Below are positions 45,297 through 54,288 of a DNA stretch of 64,000 nucleotides, one piece after another. The stretch is from Aquilonibacter sp963703325 (GTDB taxonomy: Bacteria > Vulcanimicrobiota > Vulcanimicrobiia > Vulcanimicrobiales > Vulcanimicrobiaceae), in contig OY969805.1 in NCBI GenBank assembly GCA_963703325.1, forward strand, positions 372,001-436,000, read 5' to 3'. The position numbers were made by a program, and so were the translations under genes. How positions within the stretch are numbered: the stretch's first letter is position 1; every line of letters starts with the position of its first letter. Under the pieces are notes generated by a model that was not told the origin of the DNA, did no database searches, and saw only the letters and a program-made list of their open reading frames with translations.

Positions 45297-47921
45297 CTAG
45301 GCCGCGACCGGCAGCGTCACTATGAAGGTGGACCCTTCGTTTTCCTGCGATTCGACCGCAATCGATCCCTGGTGCACCTCGACGATCTTGCGCGCCACGT
45401 AGAGCCCGATGCCGGAACCCGAGATGCCTTTGTTGCGCGCATTGCTGGCGCGGCCGAAACGGGTGAAGAGACTCGCCAGCTCCTCGCGCGGAATGCCGAT
45501 GCCGCGATCCTGTACGCTGATGACCACGCTCTGGCCCTCTTCTGCGACCGAGATGTCGACCGCGTCGGTTGAATACTTCAGCGCGTTGGAGACGAGGTTG
45601 TCGATGACGTGGCGGAAGCGGTGCGGATCCAGTTCGACTTTAACCGGCTTCTCCGGGATTTGCACGCGCAGACGCGCATTGTTCGGCGCGCTCGTTTCGA
45701 CACAGTCAGCGACGAACGAGCCGGCGTCAACCGTCGTGCGCGCCAGCGAGAAACCTTCGGCTTGCGTCTGGGCCAGCACCAACGCGTCCTCGGACAGCTT
45801 CACCAGACGTTTGGTCTGCGAGTAGACGGTTTCGATCTCGTCCCGTGACTGCGTCGTCGTTTCGAGCAATAGCTCGCAGTAGCCGAGAATAACGGTCAGC
45901 GGTCCCTTGAAATCGTGCGCCAGCATGGCGAGCAGATCATCTTTGAATTCGCTCGATTCTTGCAGCGCGCGGTTCGCGAGTCCGGTCGCTTCATACAACT
46001 CGAGATTGCGCAGCGCAAGTGCGAGCAGCGCTCCTAGCTCCTGCATGATGCGTAGATCGTCGCGTCCGAAACGCTCGTTATTTGCGCGCCCGACAAGGAG
46101 AAACGCATCGATCGAATCGCCGACACCAGGCGCGGTTTGCGAAAGCGGCGTGACCAAATACCCCGGGCCATCGATCAACCGCTGCACGCGCCGCTCGTCG
46201 CCGACGAGACTGCTCAAACGCTCGGCGCGATGGATCAGGTCGAACCCGCTCTGTTCGATCGTCTCTTGAAGGTTGTCGCCGAATTGGCCGACGATCGTGT
46301 AGCGCTCACCGTTCCAACGCAAAACACCGGCGCGATCGGCGTGCACGAGCGAGGTCGCAAGGCGGCACATCACGTCGGCCAGCGTCCCGATTGCCGTGTG
46401 ACTGAGAATCGTACGCGCGGCTTCGGCGAACATCTCGCGCTCCTGCGCGCGGCGCAGCTCGCGCTCGTACGCGTGAGCGTTCGCTAGCGCGATTTCTAGG
46501 TGCGACCCTAGCGTTCGGAAGAACGTCGAGCGCTCTTCCGCCGGCCAATCGAGTCCGCCGTCGACTGCGCGCACGATGAAACACCCCCACAACGTGCCCT
46601 CTAGCCGAAGCGGAATGATGACGCCGGTGCGACCGTCAAAGAGCGCGTCGCGAGCAACGCGCGGCAGCATCGAAACGTCGGACGGCTCGTCCACCGCCAG
46701 GAACGGCTCAAGCAATCCGCGATCGATCGACGCCGCCGGTTCGAAGCCGCGCGGCTCGCGAATGCGCAACGCGCGCCGTACCATGGAATCGCCCTCGAGG
46801 GCGTATGCAGCGCAATCGAGCGGCAATTCATGCGAAACCGTTACCACGAATACCAGCAACACCTCATCGACATATTGCGTATCGCGCAGAATGCGCACGA
46901 CTCTTTCGAGCGATTCCGCCTGGGCCCGGCGGGCTCGCTCACGCTCGTACAGCCGGGCGTTCGAGAGCGCAAGCCCGACGTGGAATGCCAGCGATCGCAG
47001 CGCCGTCAGGTCGGCGTCGTCGAAGCCTCGTGGTCGATCGAATGCCAGAACCAACGCATCTTCGACGCGTCCATCGACGACGAACGGCAATGCCATCGCG
47101 CTCTTTGCGCCGGCCCCGTAAATCTCGGCGCCGTCGATCTCATCGCGACGGACGGTCAGTCCGCCGAAAACCTTGCGCAGATCCGCATCGAGGGTGATTG
47201 CCGCCTTCGGCGGGTTCGCGGCGGTGCTCTTGATGGCCGACGCGACGACGGTTGCATGCTCGCCGTCGCTCATCCGTTCGTAGACGAAGCAGCGATCTGC
47301 TGAAAATGCAGCGCGCACGCCCTCGACGATACCGAAGAGCACGTCGCGGCGGTCGAGCGACTTGTGCAAGCGCTCGTTGACCATCGCAAGCAACTGGCTA
47401 TCTCGCGATTGACGCCGCGCTGCGGCAAGTGCGCGTTCGGATTCGAGGATGCGCGTGACCACGGCGGAGAACGCCGCTAGCGCCTCGCGCTCGGGCGCCG
47501 GAGGTTCGCCGTCGACGGTTATGGCGACCACGCCCAGCGTTCGCCCGCCCACGATCAGCGGCGCAAAGAGCAAGTCGTGTTCTCCGATCGTCGAGCTCAC
47601 GCCGATGAACGCGCGCTGCGCATCTTTGGCGACGAACGAAACGGTGCCGTCGCCGAAGCGCGCGAGCGCGTGCAAGAACAGCCGGCGAAGTTCGGTGGAA
47701 CCGTCGCGCAGGGCAAAGCCCACGGCGCCGGCGGGTTCGGTCGAGCCTACGACTACGTCGTCGTCGAAGAGTAGTACGGTCGCGATGCCCTGCGAGACGC
47801 ACGAGAGCGCGCCGACCGCGACGGCCGACGCCTTCGCTTCCGGCGTGGTCGCATCGGCCAGCCGCGTCAGGGATGCGAGGCGGTCAACGTGCGTGCGAAC
47901 CGGGGTGCTCCTTTCGGTCAG
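45297..47921 (-). CDS. Multi-GAF sensor histidine kinase
   Basis: About 870 aa, no membrane segment: three or four GAF-type sensor modules in series (segments starting near LASLTRLADATTPEAK, LLAMVNERLHKSLDRRDVLF, DTQYVDEVLLVFVVTVSHEL and AEAARTILSHTAIGTLADVM), then HisKA with phospho-His in LLAMLAHDFKGPLTVIL and a HATPase with N box NLVSNALKYS and SGSGIGLYVARKIVE. The start is unclear: AAAGGAG at 47908-47914 follows the upstream stop, but no ATG/GTG/TTG is in frame nearby; CTG 47921 or 47870 are options. It is last in the LCP-deacetylase-NHL operon. No adjacent response regulator. Confidence 0.85.
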   Translation of the reverse strand: MTERSTPVRTHVDRLASLTRLADATTPEAKASAVAVGALSCVSQGIATVLLFDDDVVVGSTEPAGAVGFALRDGSTELRRLFLHALARFGDGTVSFVAKDAQRAFIGVSSTIGEHDLLFAPLIVGGRTLGVVAITVDGEPPAPEREALAAFSAVVTRILESERALAAARRQSRDSQLLAMVNERLHKSLDRRDVLFGIVEGVRAAFSADRCFVYERMSDGEHATVVASAIKSTAANPPKAAITLDADLRKVFGGLTVRRDEIDGAEIYGAGAKSAMALPFVVDGRVEDALVLAFDRPRGFDDADLTALRSLAFHVGLALSNARLYERERARRAQAESLERVVRILRDTQYVDEVLLVFVVTVSHELPLDCAAYALEGDSMVRRALRIREPRGFEPAASIDRGLLEPFLAVDEPSDVSMLPRVARDALFDGRTGVIIPLRLEGTLWGCFIVRAVDGGLDWPAEERSTFFRTLGSHLEIALANAHAYERELRRAQEREMFAEAARTILSHTAIGTLADVMCRLATSLVHADRAGVLRWNGERYTIVGQFGDNLQETIEQSGFDLIHRAERLSSLVGDERRVQRLIDGPGYLVTPLSQTAPGVGDSIDAFLLVGRANNERFGRDDLRIMQELGALLALALRNLELYEATGLANRALQESSEFKDDLLAMLAHDFKGPLTVILGYCELLLETTTQSRDEIETVYSQTKRLVKLSEDALVLAQTQAEGFSLARTTVDAGSFVADCVETSAPNNARLRVQIPEKPVKVELDPHRFRHVIDNLVSNALKYSTDAVDISVAEEGQSVVISVQDRGIGIPREELASLFTRFGRASNARNKGISGSGIGLYVARKIVEVHQGSIAVESQENEGSTFIVTLPVAA

Positions 47922-47926
47922 GCGCC

Positions 47927-49078
47927 TTACGGCGTCAGACCAAGACCAATCAGTGCACCCGTTGCGTTCAACGTCGCGGTCGGCGCCACATTGCCGCCAG
48001 GCGGGACCGCCGCGTACACGTACACCACGCCGGAACCGGCTTTCTCGTCGGCGACGTAGATGTTTCCGTTGTTGTCCACCTTCACGTCGGTGGGCGCGAC
48101 CAGGCCGGTATTCGACCCGGCAATGTGCCCCATCGGCGTCACTGCACCGCTCGATCCCGCGGCGAAGATCAGAATCGCCGGACACGCGGGCGTGCAGATC
48201 GTCGAGGCCTGATCGGAGACGTAGATGTTGAATTTGGTGTCGAGCGCAATACCGGTCGGTTGGCCGATCCCGCTTCCCGCGCCGGAGATCGTCGCAATCG
48301 GGGCGATGTTTATCGGCGTTGGTGTCGGCACTGGGCTCGGGGTCGGTGACGGCGTCGCGCCGGTCGGTGTTGCGGTGGGGGAAGCGGTCGGCGACGGACT
48401 GGCTGTCGGAGAAGAGGTCGGCGTCGCCGACGGCAACGCAAACACTTCAACCGAAGCGCCTTGCAAATTCGATACGTAGATGTTGTTTTTTGTGTCGACC
48501 GCGATGCCGCTTGGGACGTTCAAACCCGTGGCCGGACCCCCAAGCTCCTGCCACGGCGACGTCAACAGCGCGCCCGTATAGAAGTTGATGAGGCTATTGA
48601 AACCCGCGGGTTGACTCGGGTCCACGACCGCGACCGCGAGAACGCTCGTTGTGGTCGTCGTCCCGGTAAACGTGTACTGATAGGCCGCGATGCCGCGCGG
48701 ACGAATGTTCCCGAGCGAAAGCGACTGGTAGGGGATGACGTTCCCGGTCGCCTCGGCAAAGAATTCGAGAATCCCGCCGCTGCTCGTGCTCGAGAGATAG
48801 TTGGTGACCCACAAATTGCTCGAGCTATCGAACGTCAGATACTGCGGGCCGGCGATCGTCGTGCTCCCTCCGCCGATTTGATACAGCGGACCGGCGGTCG
48901 TTTTCGGACTGGGCGTGTAGATGTTGACTGCATTCTGCGTAACGTCCGCAGCGTACAACGTTTGAGGCGGAAACGACGGCCCAACCGAAATCGTCTGGGT
49001 GGCATTGCTCGAGCTACACGCCGCAATCGCAATCGCAGCCGTAACACTCGCGAAGCCGAGGGAAAGCCTACGCAGCAT
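47927..49078 (-). CDS. NHL/beta-propeller lipoprotein
   Basis: A 383-aa exported protein. The signal SLGFASVTAAIAIAACSSSN has a lipobox (AAC). Beta-propeller strands with repeated phrases such as LYAADVTQNAVNIY, GIAVDTKNNIYVSN, GIALDTKFNIYVSD and DVKVDNNGNIYVADE suggest NHL-type blades. A Pro/Thr/Ser linker (about 30 residues, TPTSSPTASPSPTASPTATP) interrupts the propeller in the middle. It would act as an extracytoplasmic binding or scaffold protein. Its start overlaps the upstream membrane-stub gene by 11 nt. Confidence 0.88.
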   Translation of the reverse strand: MLRRLSLGFASVTAAIAIAACSSSNATQTISVGPSFPPQTLYAADVTQNAVNIYTPSPKTTAGPLYQIGGGSTTIAGPQYLTFDSSSNLWVTNYLSSTSSGGILEFFAEATGNVIPYQSLSLGNIRPRGIAAYQYTFTGTTTTTSVLAVAVVDPSQPAGFNSLINFYTGALLTSPWQELGGPATGLNVPSGIAVDTKNNIYVSNLQGASVEVFALPSATPTSSPTASPSPTASPTATPTGATPSPTPSPVPTPTPINIAPIATISGAGSGIGQPTGIALDTKFNIYVSDQASTICTPACPAILIFAAGSSGAVTPMGHIAGSNTGLVAPTDVKVDNNGNIYVADEKAGSGVVYVYAAVPPGGNVAPTATLNATGALIGLGLTP

Positions 49079-49301
49079 ACTCTCTCCTAAAGTGGGGAAC
49101 CGGGCCCTGGTTTTGGTACGAGGGCCACTTTTCCTGGAATAACAGCGTTCCCGTCACGATCCTGGGGCGGGTTGCTTGCCAGACCCGCACGCCGGCTAGG
49201 ACCGCAGCGATGAAGAGCACGAGGACGATGACCCAGCGGATCAGCAGGCGCCGGCGGTACGCCGGGCGGCTCGACTCCGTATCGATGATCTGCCGCGGCA
49301 C
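49068..49301 (-). CDS. Small single-pass membrane protein (77 aa)
   Basis: A basic cytoplasmic head (SRPAYRRRLLIR), one membrane helix (WVIVLVLFIAAVLAGVRVW) and a short outside tail. It lies 2 nt after the deacetylase stop and overlaps the NHL lipoprotein start by 11 nt, so it is clearly inside the operon. Might anchor or assist one of the neighbouring envelope proteins; unrecognised. Confidence 0.7.
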   Translation of the reverse strand: MPRQIIDTESSRPAYRRRLLIRWVIVLVLFIAAVLAGVRVWQATRPRIVTGTLLFQEKWPSYQNQGPVPHFRREYAA

Positions 49302-49303
49302 GC

Positions 49304-50122
49304 TTATACTGCTATCCGTTTCGGGTGATTCATGACCTGCGGTGTCGTCAGCCGCAGCATCTCACCAATGGTGACAAAACGATAGCCTGCGCGCTTAAAG
49401 CGGTCGATGACGTCGGGCAAAGCCTCGATGGTTGCGAGCTTCCCGCTATGCAACAAAACGATATCCGGCGCGCTTGCATGGCGGATCATGTCGCGAGCGA
49501 TTTGCTGCGGCGTCAGGGTGCGCCAATCGCCCGAGTCATCGGTCCACAAGACGACGTGATAGCCGATGCCTTGGAGCGTATGCAGTGTCGTCATCGTATA
49601 GCGCCCATGCGGGGGCCGCATCAGAAAACGAACCGAGGGATCGTGTGCGATGGACCAGAGCACGTCGCGACCGCGGAGCACTTCGTCCTGCACTTGCGCG
49701 GGCGATTCTTGATCGAGGTTGGGATGGGAATAGGTGTGGTCCGCAATCTCGTTGCCGTCGGCTTCGATGCGCTGCGTGATCTCCGGCCACTGTTCCGCGT
49801 CTCGTCCGATCAAGAAGAACGTGGCAGGTACGCCGTATTTGTGCAGTTCGTCGAGCAGCAGCGGCGTAAAGATCGGATAAGGGCCGTCATCAAAGGTCAG
49901 CGCGATCAGTTTGGGTCGCGGAGAATTATCGGCGGCGATGGTGCGATGTACGATCCGATAGAGGCGCGCCGAGAAATCGCCCGAGAATTCGTTGTGTACG
50001 TCCATCTGCGGCGTCACGATCGCCGGGACCAGATTGCTCTCGTGGCGGAACAGTCGCCAGCCACCGGTTCCCAGCGCGAGCACGACGAGAATCAAGAGTA
50101 TGCTTCTCACGCTCGCGCTCAC
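49304..50122 (-). CDS. Polysaccharide deacetylase (NodB-like), membrane-anchored
   Basis: A 272-aa protein. An N-terminal anchor (SILLILVVLALGTGGWRLF) is followed by a NodB homology domain: motif 1 LIALTFDDGPYPIFTPLLL (catalytic Asp pair), motif 2 ADHTYSHPNLDQE with the metal histidines, motif 3 RFLMRPPHGRYTM, and VVLWTDDSGDW and IVLLHSG as motifs 4-5. It would remove acetyl groups from peptidoglycan or another GlcNAc polymer at the cell surface. Start overlaps the LCP gene stop by 4 nt. Confidence 0.95.
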   Translation of the reverse strand: MSASVRSILLILVVLALGTGGWRLFRHESNLVPAIVTPQMDVHNEFSGDFSARLYRIVHRTIAADNSPRPKLIALTFDDGPYPIFTPLLLDELHKYGVPATFFLIGRDAEQWPEITQRIEADGNEIADHTYSHPNLDQESPAQVQDEVLRGRDVLWSIAHDPSVRFLMRPPHGRYTMTTLHTLQGIGYHVVLWTDDSGDWRTLTPQQIARDMIRHASAPDIVLLHSGKLATIEALPDVIDRFKRAGYRFVTIGEMLRLTTPQVMNHPKRIAV

Positions 50123-51469
50123 CTTTCCGCTGGCTTGGGACTAGCCTGCGCGACGACGGCGCCGGCGAGATCGCGGCCGACGATGATCGTGACATCCGTA
50201 GGCGGCGGCGAACTGGCCGAGACCGGTTGCCCGACAACCGCGATTGTGGCGAAGGCCGGCGGGAGCGCAGCGCGCACCTTGGCTCCGGCGAACGTCATCG
50301 ACGAATGCTCGTCGATCTCGCTCTTTTCGTGGTCGTTGCCGGCCGCATTACCGACATTGCCGATGATAAAGCCCGCCTTCTTCAATTGGTCGGCGACAAT
50401 CTTTGCCGCGCCCGCGACTCCGCTGCCGTTCTCGACGTCGACGCGCAAAGACCCAGCCGCGATCGACGCCAGCGCCATCGTATCCGGTGAGGGCTCGGGC
50501 GTCGGCGGCGCGACGAGCATCGTCTGCACAATCTTGACGATCGCCGGTTTGTCGGGGACGAGGTCGTCGCCGTCCGATAGCTCCTCATCGCCGGTGTACG
50601 GCGTCTGCGCGAAATGAACGTTAGCGAGCGAGATGCCTGTGAAATACGAGGCTAGCGTCACCAATTCCGATTGGGTGAAGTTTGTCTCGACGTCGCGGTG
50701 CACAACGTTCATGATATCGCCGGCGTGCACGAGCGTATTGAGCTTGTCGCCGCGCAATTTGTTGAGCGCAGCCATGATCACATCGTTCTGACGCATCACC
50801 CGGCACGGATCGCTGCACCAGTCGTGGCGGAACCGCCCGTAACTCACCGCCTGCTCGCCGTTGAGATGATGAACGCCCTCGGTGAGATGCACGTGCAAGT
50901 GTCCCCACGAATCGTCATAGTCGACGCGGCCGCCGGTGCAGCCGGTATGGTTCATCAAACAATCTGAATCTCTGACGTAGACGTCCACGCCGCCGATCGC
51001 ATTGATGAGATCCTTCGTCGCGTCGATTCGCAGCAACACGTAACGATCGAATCCGGGGATACCCAGGAACGAGGCGACGACTTTCTGCGCTTCGGCTGGG
51101 CCACCGTCGGATTGTGCCTGGTTGATCTTGCGGACGCTGCCATTGGGATAGGTCGCTTCCATATCGCGCAAAACGGAAATCGCGTAGACGTTCTTGTTGT
51201 CAAAGTCCAAATTCACGGCTTTGATCATATCGCTGCGCGAACTGGCGGAGAATTCGATATCCTTGCCGGTATAGTCGTAGTCAATGCCTTCGACCAAGAC
51301 GACGAGATTGGATTTCCCGAAGACTTGCTGCGGCGTCGGCACGAACGTCTGCTCGATCACTTCGATCGGATTGCGATGCGTGAAGATCGCGAAGCCGGCA
51401 AGTGCGGAATCCGGTGCCGAGCAGTACGAACCCAAGCACAAGCGCTGCACGCCGAAGCCAACGCGGCAT
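50119..51469 (-). CDS. LytR-CpsA-Psr (LCP) family protein, N-terminus frameshifted
   Basis: LCP enzymes attach glycopolymers to peptidoglycan at the membrane face. The core has VLVEGIDYDYTGKDIEFSAS, the catalytic-loop RSDMIKAVNLD, DATKDLINAIGGVDVYV and QAVSYGRFRHD...RVMRQNDVI, plus a C-terminal LytR_C-like domain (LRVDVENGSGVAGAAKIVAD). The natural N-terminus MPRWLRRAALVLGFVLLGTG (ATG 51469) is in a different frame. Dropping one of the two G's at 51406-51407 (plus strand) would join it as GTGFALAGFAIFTHRNP. The downstream frame alone has no membrane anchor. Either a 1-nt sequencing error or a disrupted gene. Confidence 0.85.
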
Positions 51470-51518
51470 GCCGGCTTCGTCAACCTCCTCGTTCGGCGAT
51501 AGTGACGGTTCCAAGTGC

Positions 51519-52895
51519 TTACCCAACCTCGACTGACTCCCGCACGGACGCTCGTCCGTAGAAATCGAACGGTCCGTGACCGTCCAGCGTTACTTCCAGA
51601 AAATCTCCGATCTGCGCATCAGCGCTGAAATAGACGCCGCCGTCCACCCCCGGCGCTTCGCCTTGCGAGCGGCCAAACCACACATCGTGCGTCCCGAGCG
51701 CCGCGCGCAATTGATCGCTTTTGCGCAAACGCCGCCGCTCTTCGACGAGCACGCGCACGTGCTCACCGATACGCTTCGATCGAGCCCGTTCCGACGCAAG
51801 GCGCTGCGCTTCGCGCAAGCGCACGAGCCGCTTGCGGCGTTCGCGCGCAGGCACCTTACCGGGGAGCTGCGCTCCCGGCGTTCCCTCCTCGGCGCTGTAC
51901 TCAAAAAACCCAACGCGGTCGAGCTGCGCTCGCTCGATCCACTCTTGCAGGTATGACACGTGTTCCTCGGTCTCGCCTGGGAAGCCGACGATAAACGTCG
52001 ACCGCATGGTGATACCCGGAACACGGGCGCGAAAATCGTCGATGATCTCGAGATACCGTTCCCCGTTCGAGGGGCGCAGCATGGCACGCAGCACGTCGGG
52101 ATGCGCGTGCTGCAACGGCATATCCATGTACTTGCAGACCTTGGGCAAGGACGCCATGGCGTCGATCAATTCCCGGTCCACCGTGGCAGGGTAAAGGTAG
52201 AGCAGGCGGATCCATTCGATCCCGTCGATCTCTTGCAGCTGCTCGAGAAGGCGCGCAAGGCCCCCGCGACGCGTGCCACGATCGCGGCCGTACATGGAGG
52301 TGTCTTGCGCGATCAGAATGAGTTCCTTCGTCCCCGCGTCGGCAAGCGCGCGCGCCTCTTTAAGAATCGATTCCTCGCTGCGGCTGCGAAAGTTCCCGCG
52401 CAGCTTCGGAATGATGCAGAACGTGCACGGATGATCGCAGCCTTCGGCAACCTTGAGATATGCGGTCGCGCGCGGAGTCGTTACCAAGCGCGGCAGGAAG
52501 TCGTGTTCGGGTTCCTCTTGGAATCCCAGCCGGATCGGCCGCTGACCCGCTTTGACGTCGTCGAGCAACTCGACGATGCTGCCGTACGATCCCGTGCCAA
52601 CGACACCGTCGATCTCCGGTACGAGCGATTGCAGCTGTTCCCCGTAACGCTGCGCGAGACAGCCGGCGACCACCAACTGCTGCCCCCGGCGCTTACGCGC
52701 CGCGTGTTCGAGAATGACCTCGGTCGATTCAGCCTTCGCGGGATCGATGAACGCACACGTGTTGATAACGACCGTGTCGGCATCAACGGCATCGCCGACG
52801 AGTTCATAACCCGCAGCACCGAGCTTGGCAATCATGACCTCAGTGTCGACCAAATTCTTGGCACAACCCAAGCTGACGAATGAAACGCGAGGCAT
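51519..52895 (-). CDS. rimO: Ribosomal protein S12 (Asp) methylthiotransferase RimO
   Basis: Radical-SAM methylthiotransferase, 458 aa. UPF0004 domain with SLGCAKNLVDTEVM, VVINTCAFIDPAKAES and VVAGCLAQRYGE (first cluster cysteines); the radical-SAM motif KVAEGCDHPCTFCIIPKLRG; and a C-terminal TRAM domain. The ATG overlaps the yajQ stop as TAATG. The MiaB alternative is less likely because of the CAKNLVDTE signature. Confidence 0.97.
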   Translation of the reverse strand: MPRVSFVSLGCAKNLVDTEVMIAKLGAAGYELVGDAVDADTVVINTCAFIDPAKAESTEVILEHAARKRRGQQLVVAGCLAQRYGEQLQSLVPEIDGVVGTGSYGSIVELLDDVKAGQRPIRLGFQEEPEHDFLPRLVTTPRATAYLKVAEGCDHPCTFCIIPKLRGNFRSRSEESILKEARALADAGTKELILIAQDTSMYGRDRGTRRGGLARLLEQLQEIDGIEWIRLLYLYPATVDRELIDAMASLPKVCKYMDMPLQHAHPDVLRAMLRPSNGERYLEIIDDFRARVPGITMRSTFIVGFPGETEEHVSYLQEWIERAQLDRVGFFEYSAEEGTPGAQLPGKVPARERRKRLVRLREAQRLASERARSKRIGEHVRVLVEERRRLRKSDQLRAALGTHDVWFGRSQGEAPGVDGGVYFSADAQIGDFLEVTLDGHGPFDFYGRASVRESVEVG

Positions 52896-53386
52896 TATCT
52901 AAAATTCACAAATTGCAAGGGCAGTTCGAAGTCCATGGCTTTCAAGTCGGCGATGACTTTCTGCAGATCGTCGCGGCTCTTTCCTGAAACGCGAATCTGC
53001 TCGTCCTGATATTGCGCATTCACCTTGAGCTTGAGCGCCTTGATCCGTTCCATAAGCGCCTTGCTCTTATCTTTCGGGATACCGCTGCGCAACGCGATCA
53101 CGCGTCGAACCGTGCCCATTGATGCCGGCTCGATTTCACCGATCTCGAATGATTTGATGTCGATGCCGCGCTTGACGGCTTTGCCTTGCAGAACGTCGAT
53201 CACGTTGCGCATCTTGAGCTCGTCGTCTGAGACGATCGTGATCTTCTTGCCGTCGCTCTCGATCGACGTCTTCGAATTCTTGAAATCGAAGCGATTCTCA
53301 ATCTCGCGGCGAGCTTGATTGAGCGCGTTGTCCAGTTCTTGCTGGTCGATGCGCGATACGACATCGAACGATGCTTCGCTCGGCAT
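52895..53386 (-). CDS. yajQ: YajQ-family cyclic-di-nucleotide/nucleotide-binding protein
   Basis: A 163-aa UPF0234 protein beginning SEASFDVVSRIDQQELDNAL, with ENRFDFKNSKTSIESDGKKI and a C-terminal VIADLKAMDFELPLQFVNFR. Members bind nucleotides; some bind cyclic di-GMP. It sits between the rodZ-like gene and rimO in a tight operon. Given the two PilZ proteins in the window, cyclic di-GMP binding is possible but not shown. Confidence 0.97.
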   Translation of the reverse strand: MPSEASFDVVSRIDQQELDNALNQARREIENRFDFKNSKTSIESDGKKITIVSDDELKMRNVIDVLQGKAVKRGIDIKSFEIGEIEPASMGTVRRVIALRSGIPKDKSKALMERIKALKLKVNAQYQDEQIRVSGKSRDDLQKVIADLKAMDFELPLQFVNFR

Positions 53387-53417
53387 AACTCCTACGGGCT
53401 TCCTCTTCTTCGTTCAA

Positions 53418-54239
53418 CTACAGCGTGAAGCTGCGCTCGACCACGTCGCCGGTTGCACCAAGTGTACCGATGCTCTTACCGTCGATGATGATCTCAACGC
53501 CGCCCGCGTTTCCGATCCGCAGGCGTGCGATCTTTCCGCGGAACTGGCGATCCGTTCCGGCCGGAAACGTACCCTCCATGCTAACATTGCCGTCAACCGT
53601 CACCCTAAGCCAGGAGGGGGCCAGGAGGCGCACCTCCAGGTTCGCCGTTCCGGATGCAAGCGGTGCTGGGCTCAACATCACCACTGCAGTCGGGCTTGCC
53701 AACGAGCTTCCAGTCGGGCTCGGACTGGGATTTGCGCCGCTGGGATTCTCGGTTGAACTTGCGTCGGCAGCCACGCCGGCCGTGGCGGCCGACGCCACGG
53801 CGGTTGGGCTATTAGAAGGAAGCACCGTTGCGCTTTGCCGAGCGTGCAGCATCGCCTCGTTGTAAACGACGACCGCAATAAGGACCACTGCCACGAGCGA
53901 AGCCACCCAAATAAGTGGCGAGAGTCCGCGAGCGGGCGGCTCTTCCTCGGCAAGATAGCTGGTTCGGGGCGGGGCGCCGGGCGCCGTCGGCACCGGCGGA
54001 GGGGGTGCCGAGGCCTGGCTATTGAACTCGGCCACGACCTCTTCGGGTTCGAGGCCGAGAAAGCGGGCATAGGTACGCAAGAAGCCCCGGATGTAGACCG
54101 GTGCGCCGATAGCGCTCCAGTTTTCGTCTTCAATCGCGGCAAGATAGACCGAGCGAATGCGAATGTGCTCGGCCACATCCGAGAGTGTGAGGCCGCGAGC
54201 CTCGCGTGCGGCGCGAAACCGCTCACCCAGCGCTGGCAT
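53418..54239 (-). CDS. rodZ: RodZ-like HTH membrane protein
   Basis: A 273-aa protein. An N-terminal Xre-type helix-turn-helix (FRAAREARGLTLSDVAEHIR, VYIRGFLRTYARFLGLEPEE) is followed by a Pro linker, one membrane helix (LIWVASLVAVVLIAVVVYN), a Ser/Thr/Ala-rich periplasmic linker and a DUF4115 C-terminal beta domain (LEVRLLAPSWLRVTVDGNVS). RodZ ties MreB to the membrane for rod-shaped growth. It is first in the rodZ-yajQ-rimO operon and divergent from mnmA. Confidence 0.92.
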   Translation of the reverse strand: MPALGERFRAAREARGLTLSDVAEHIRIRSVYLAAIEDENWSAIGAPVYIRGFLRTYARFLGLEPEEVVAEFNSQASAPPPPVPTAPGAPPRTSYLAEEEPPARGLSPLIWVASLVAVVLIAVVVYNEAMLHARQSATVLPSNSPTAVASAATAGVAADASSTENPSGANPSPSPTGSSLASPTAVVMLSPAPLASGTANLEVRLLAPSWLRVTVDGNVSMEGTFPAGTDRQFRGKIARLRIGNAGGVEIIIDGKSIGTLGATGDVVERSFTL

Positions 54240-54288
54240 TGGGGCTTTGTGTTAGTCCCTTTCTCCTGTTATCCTGTGCAACGGAATC

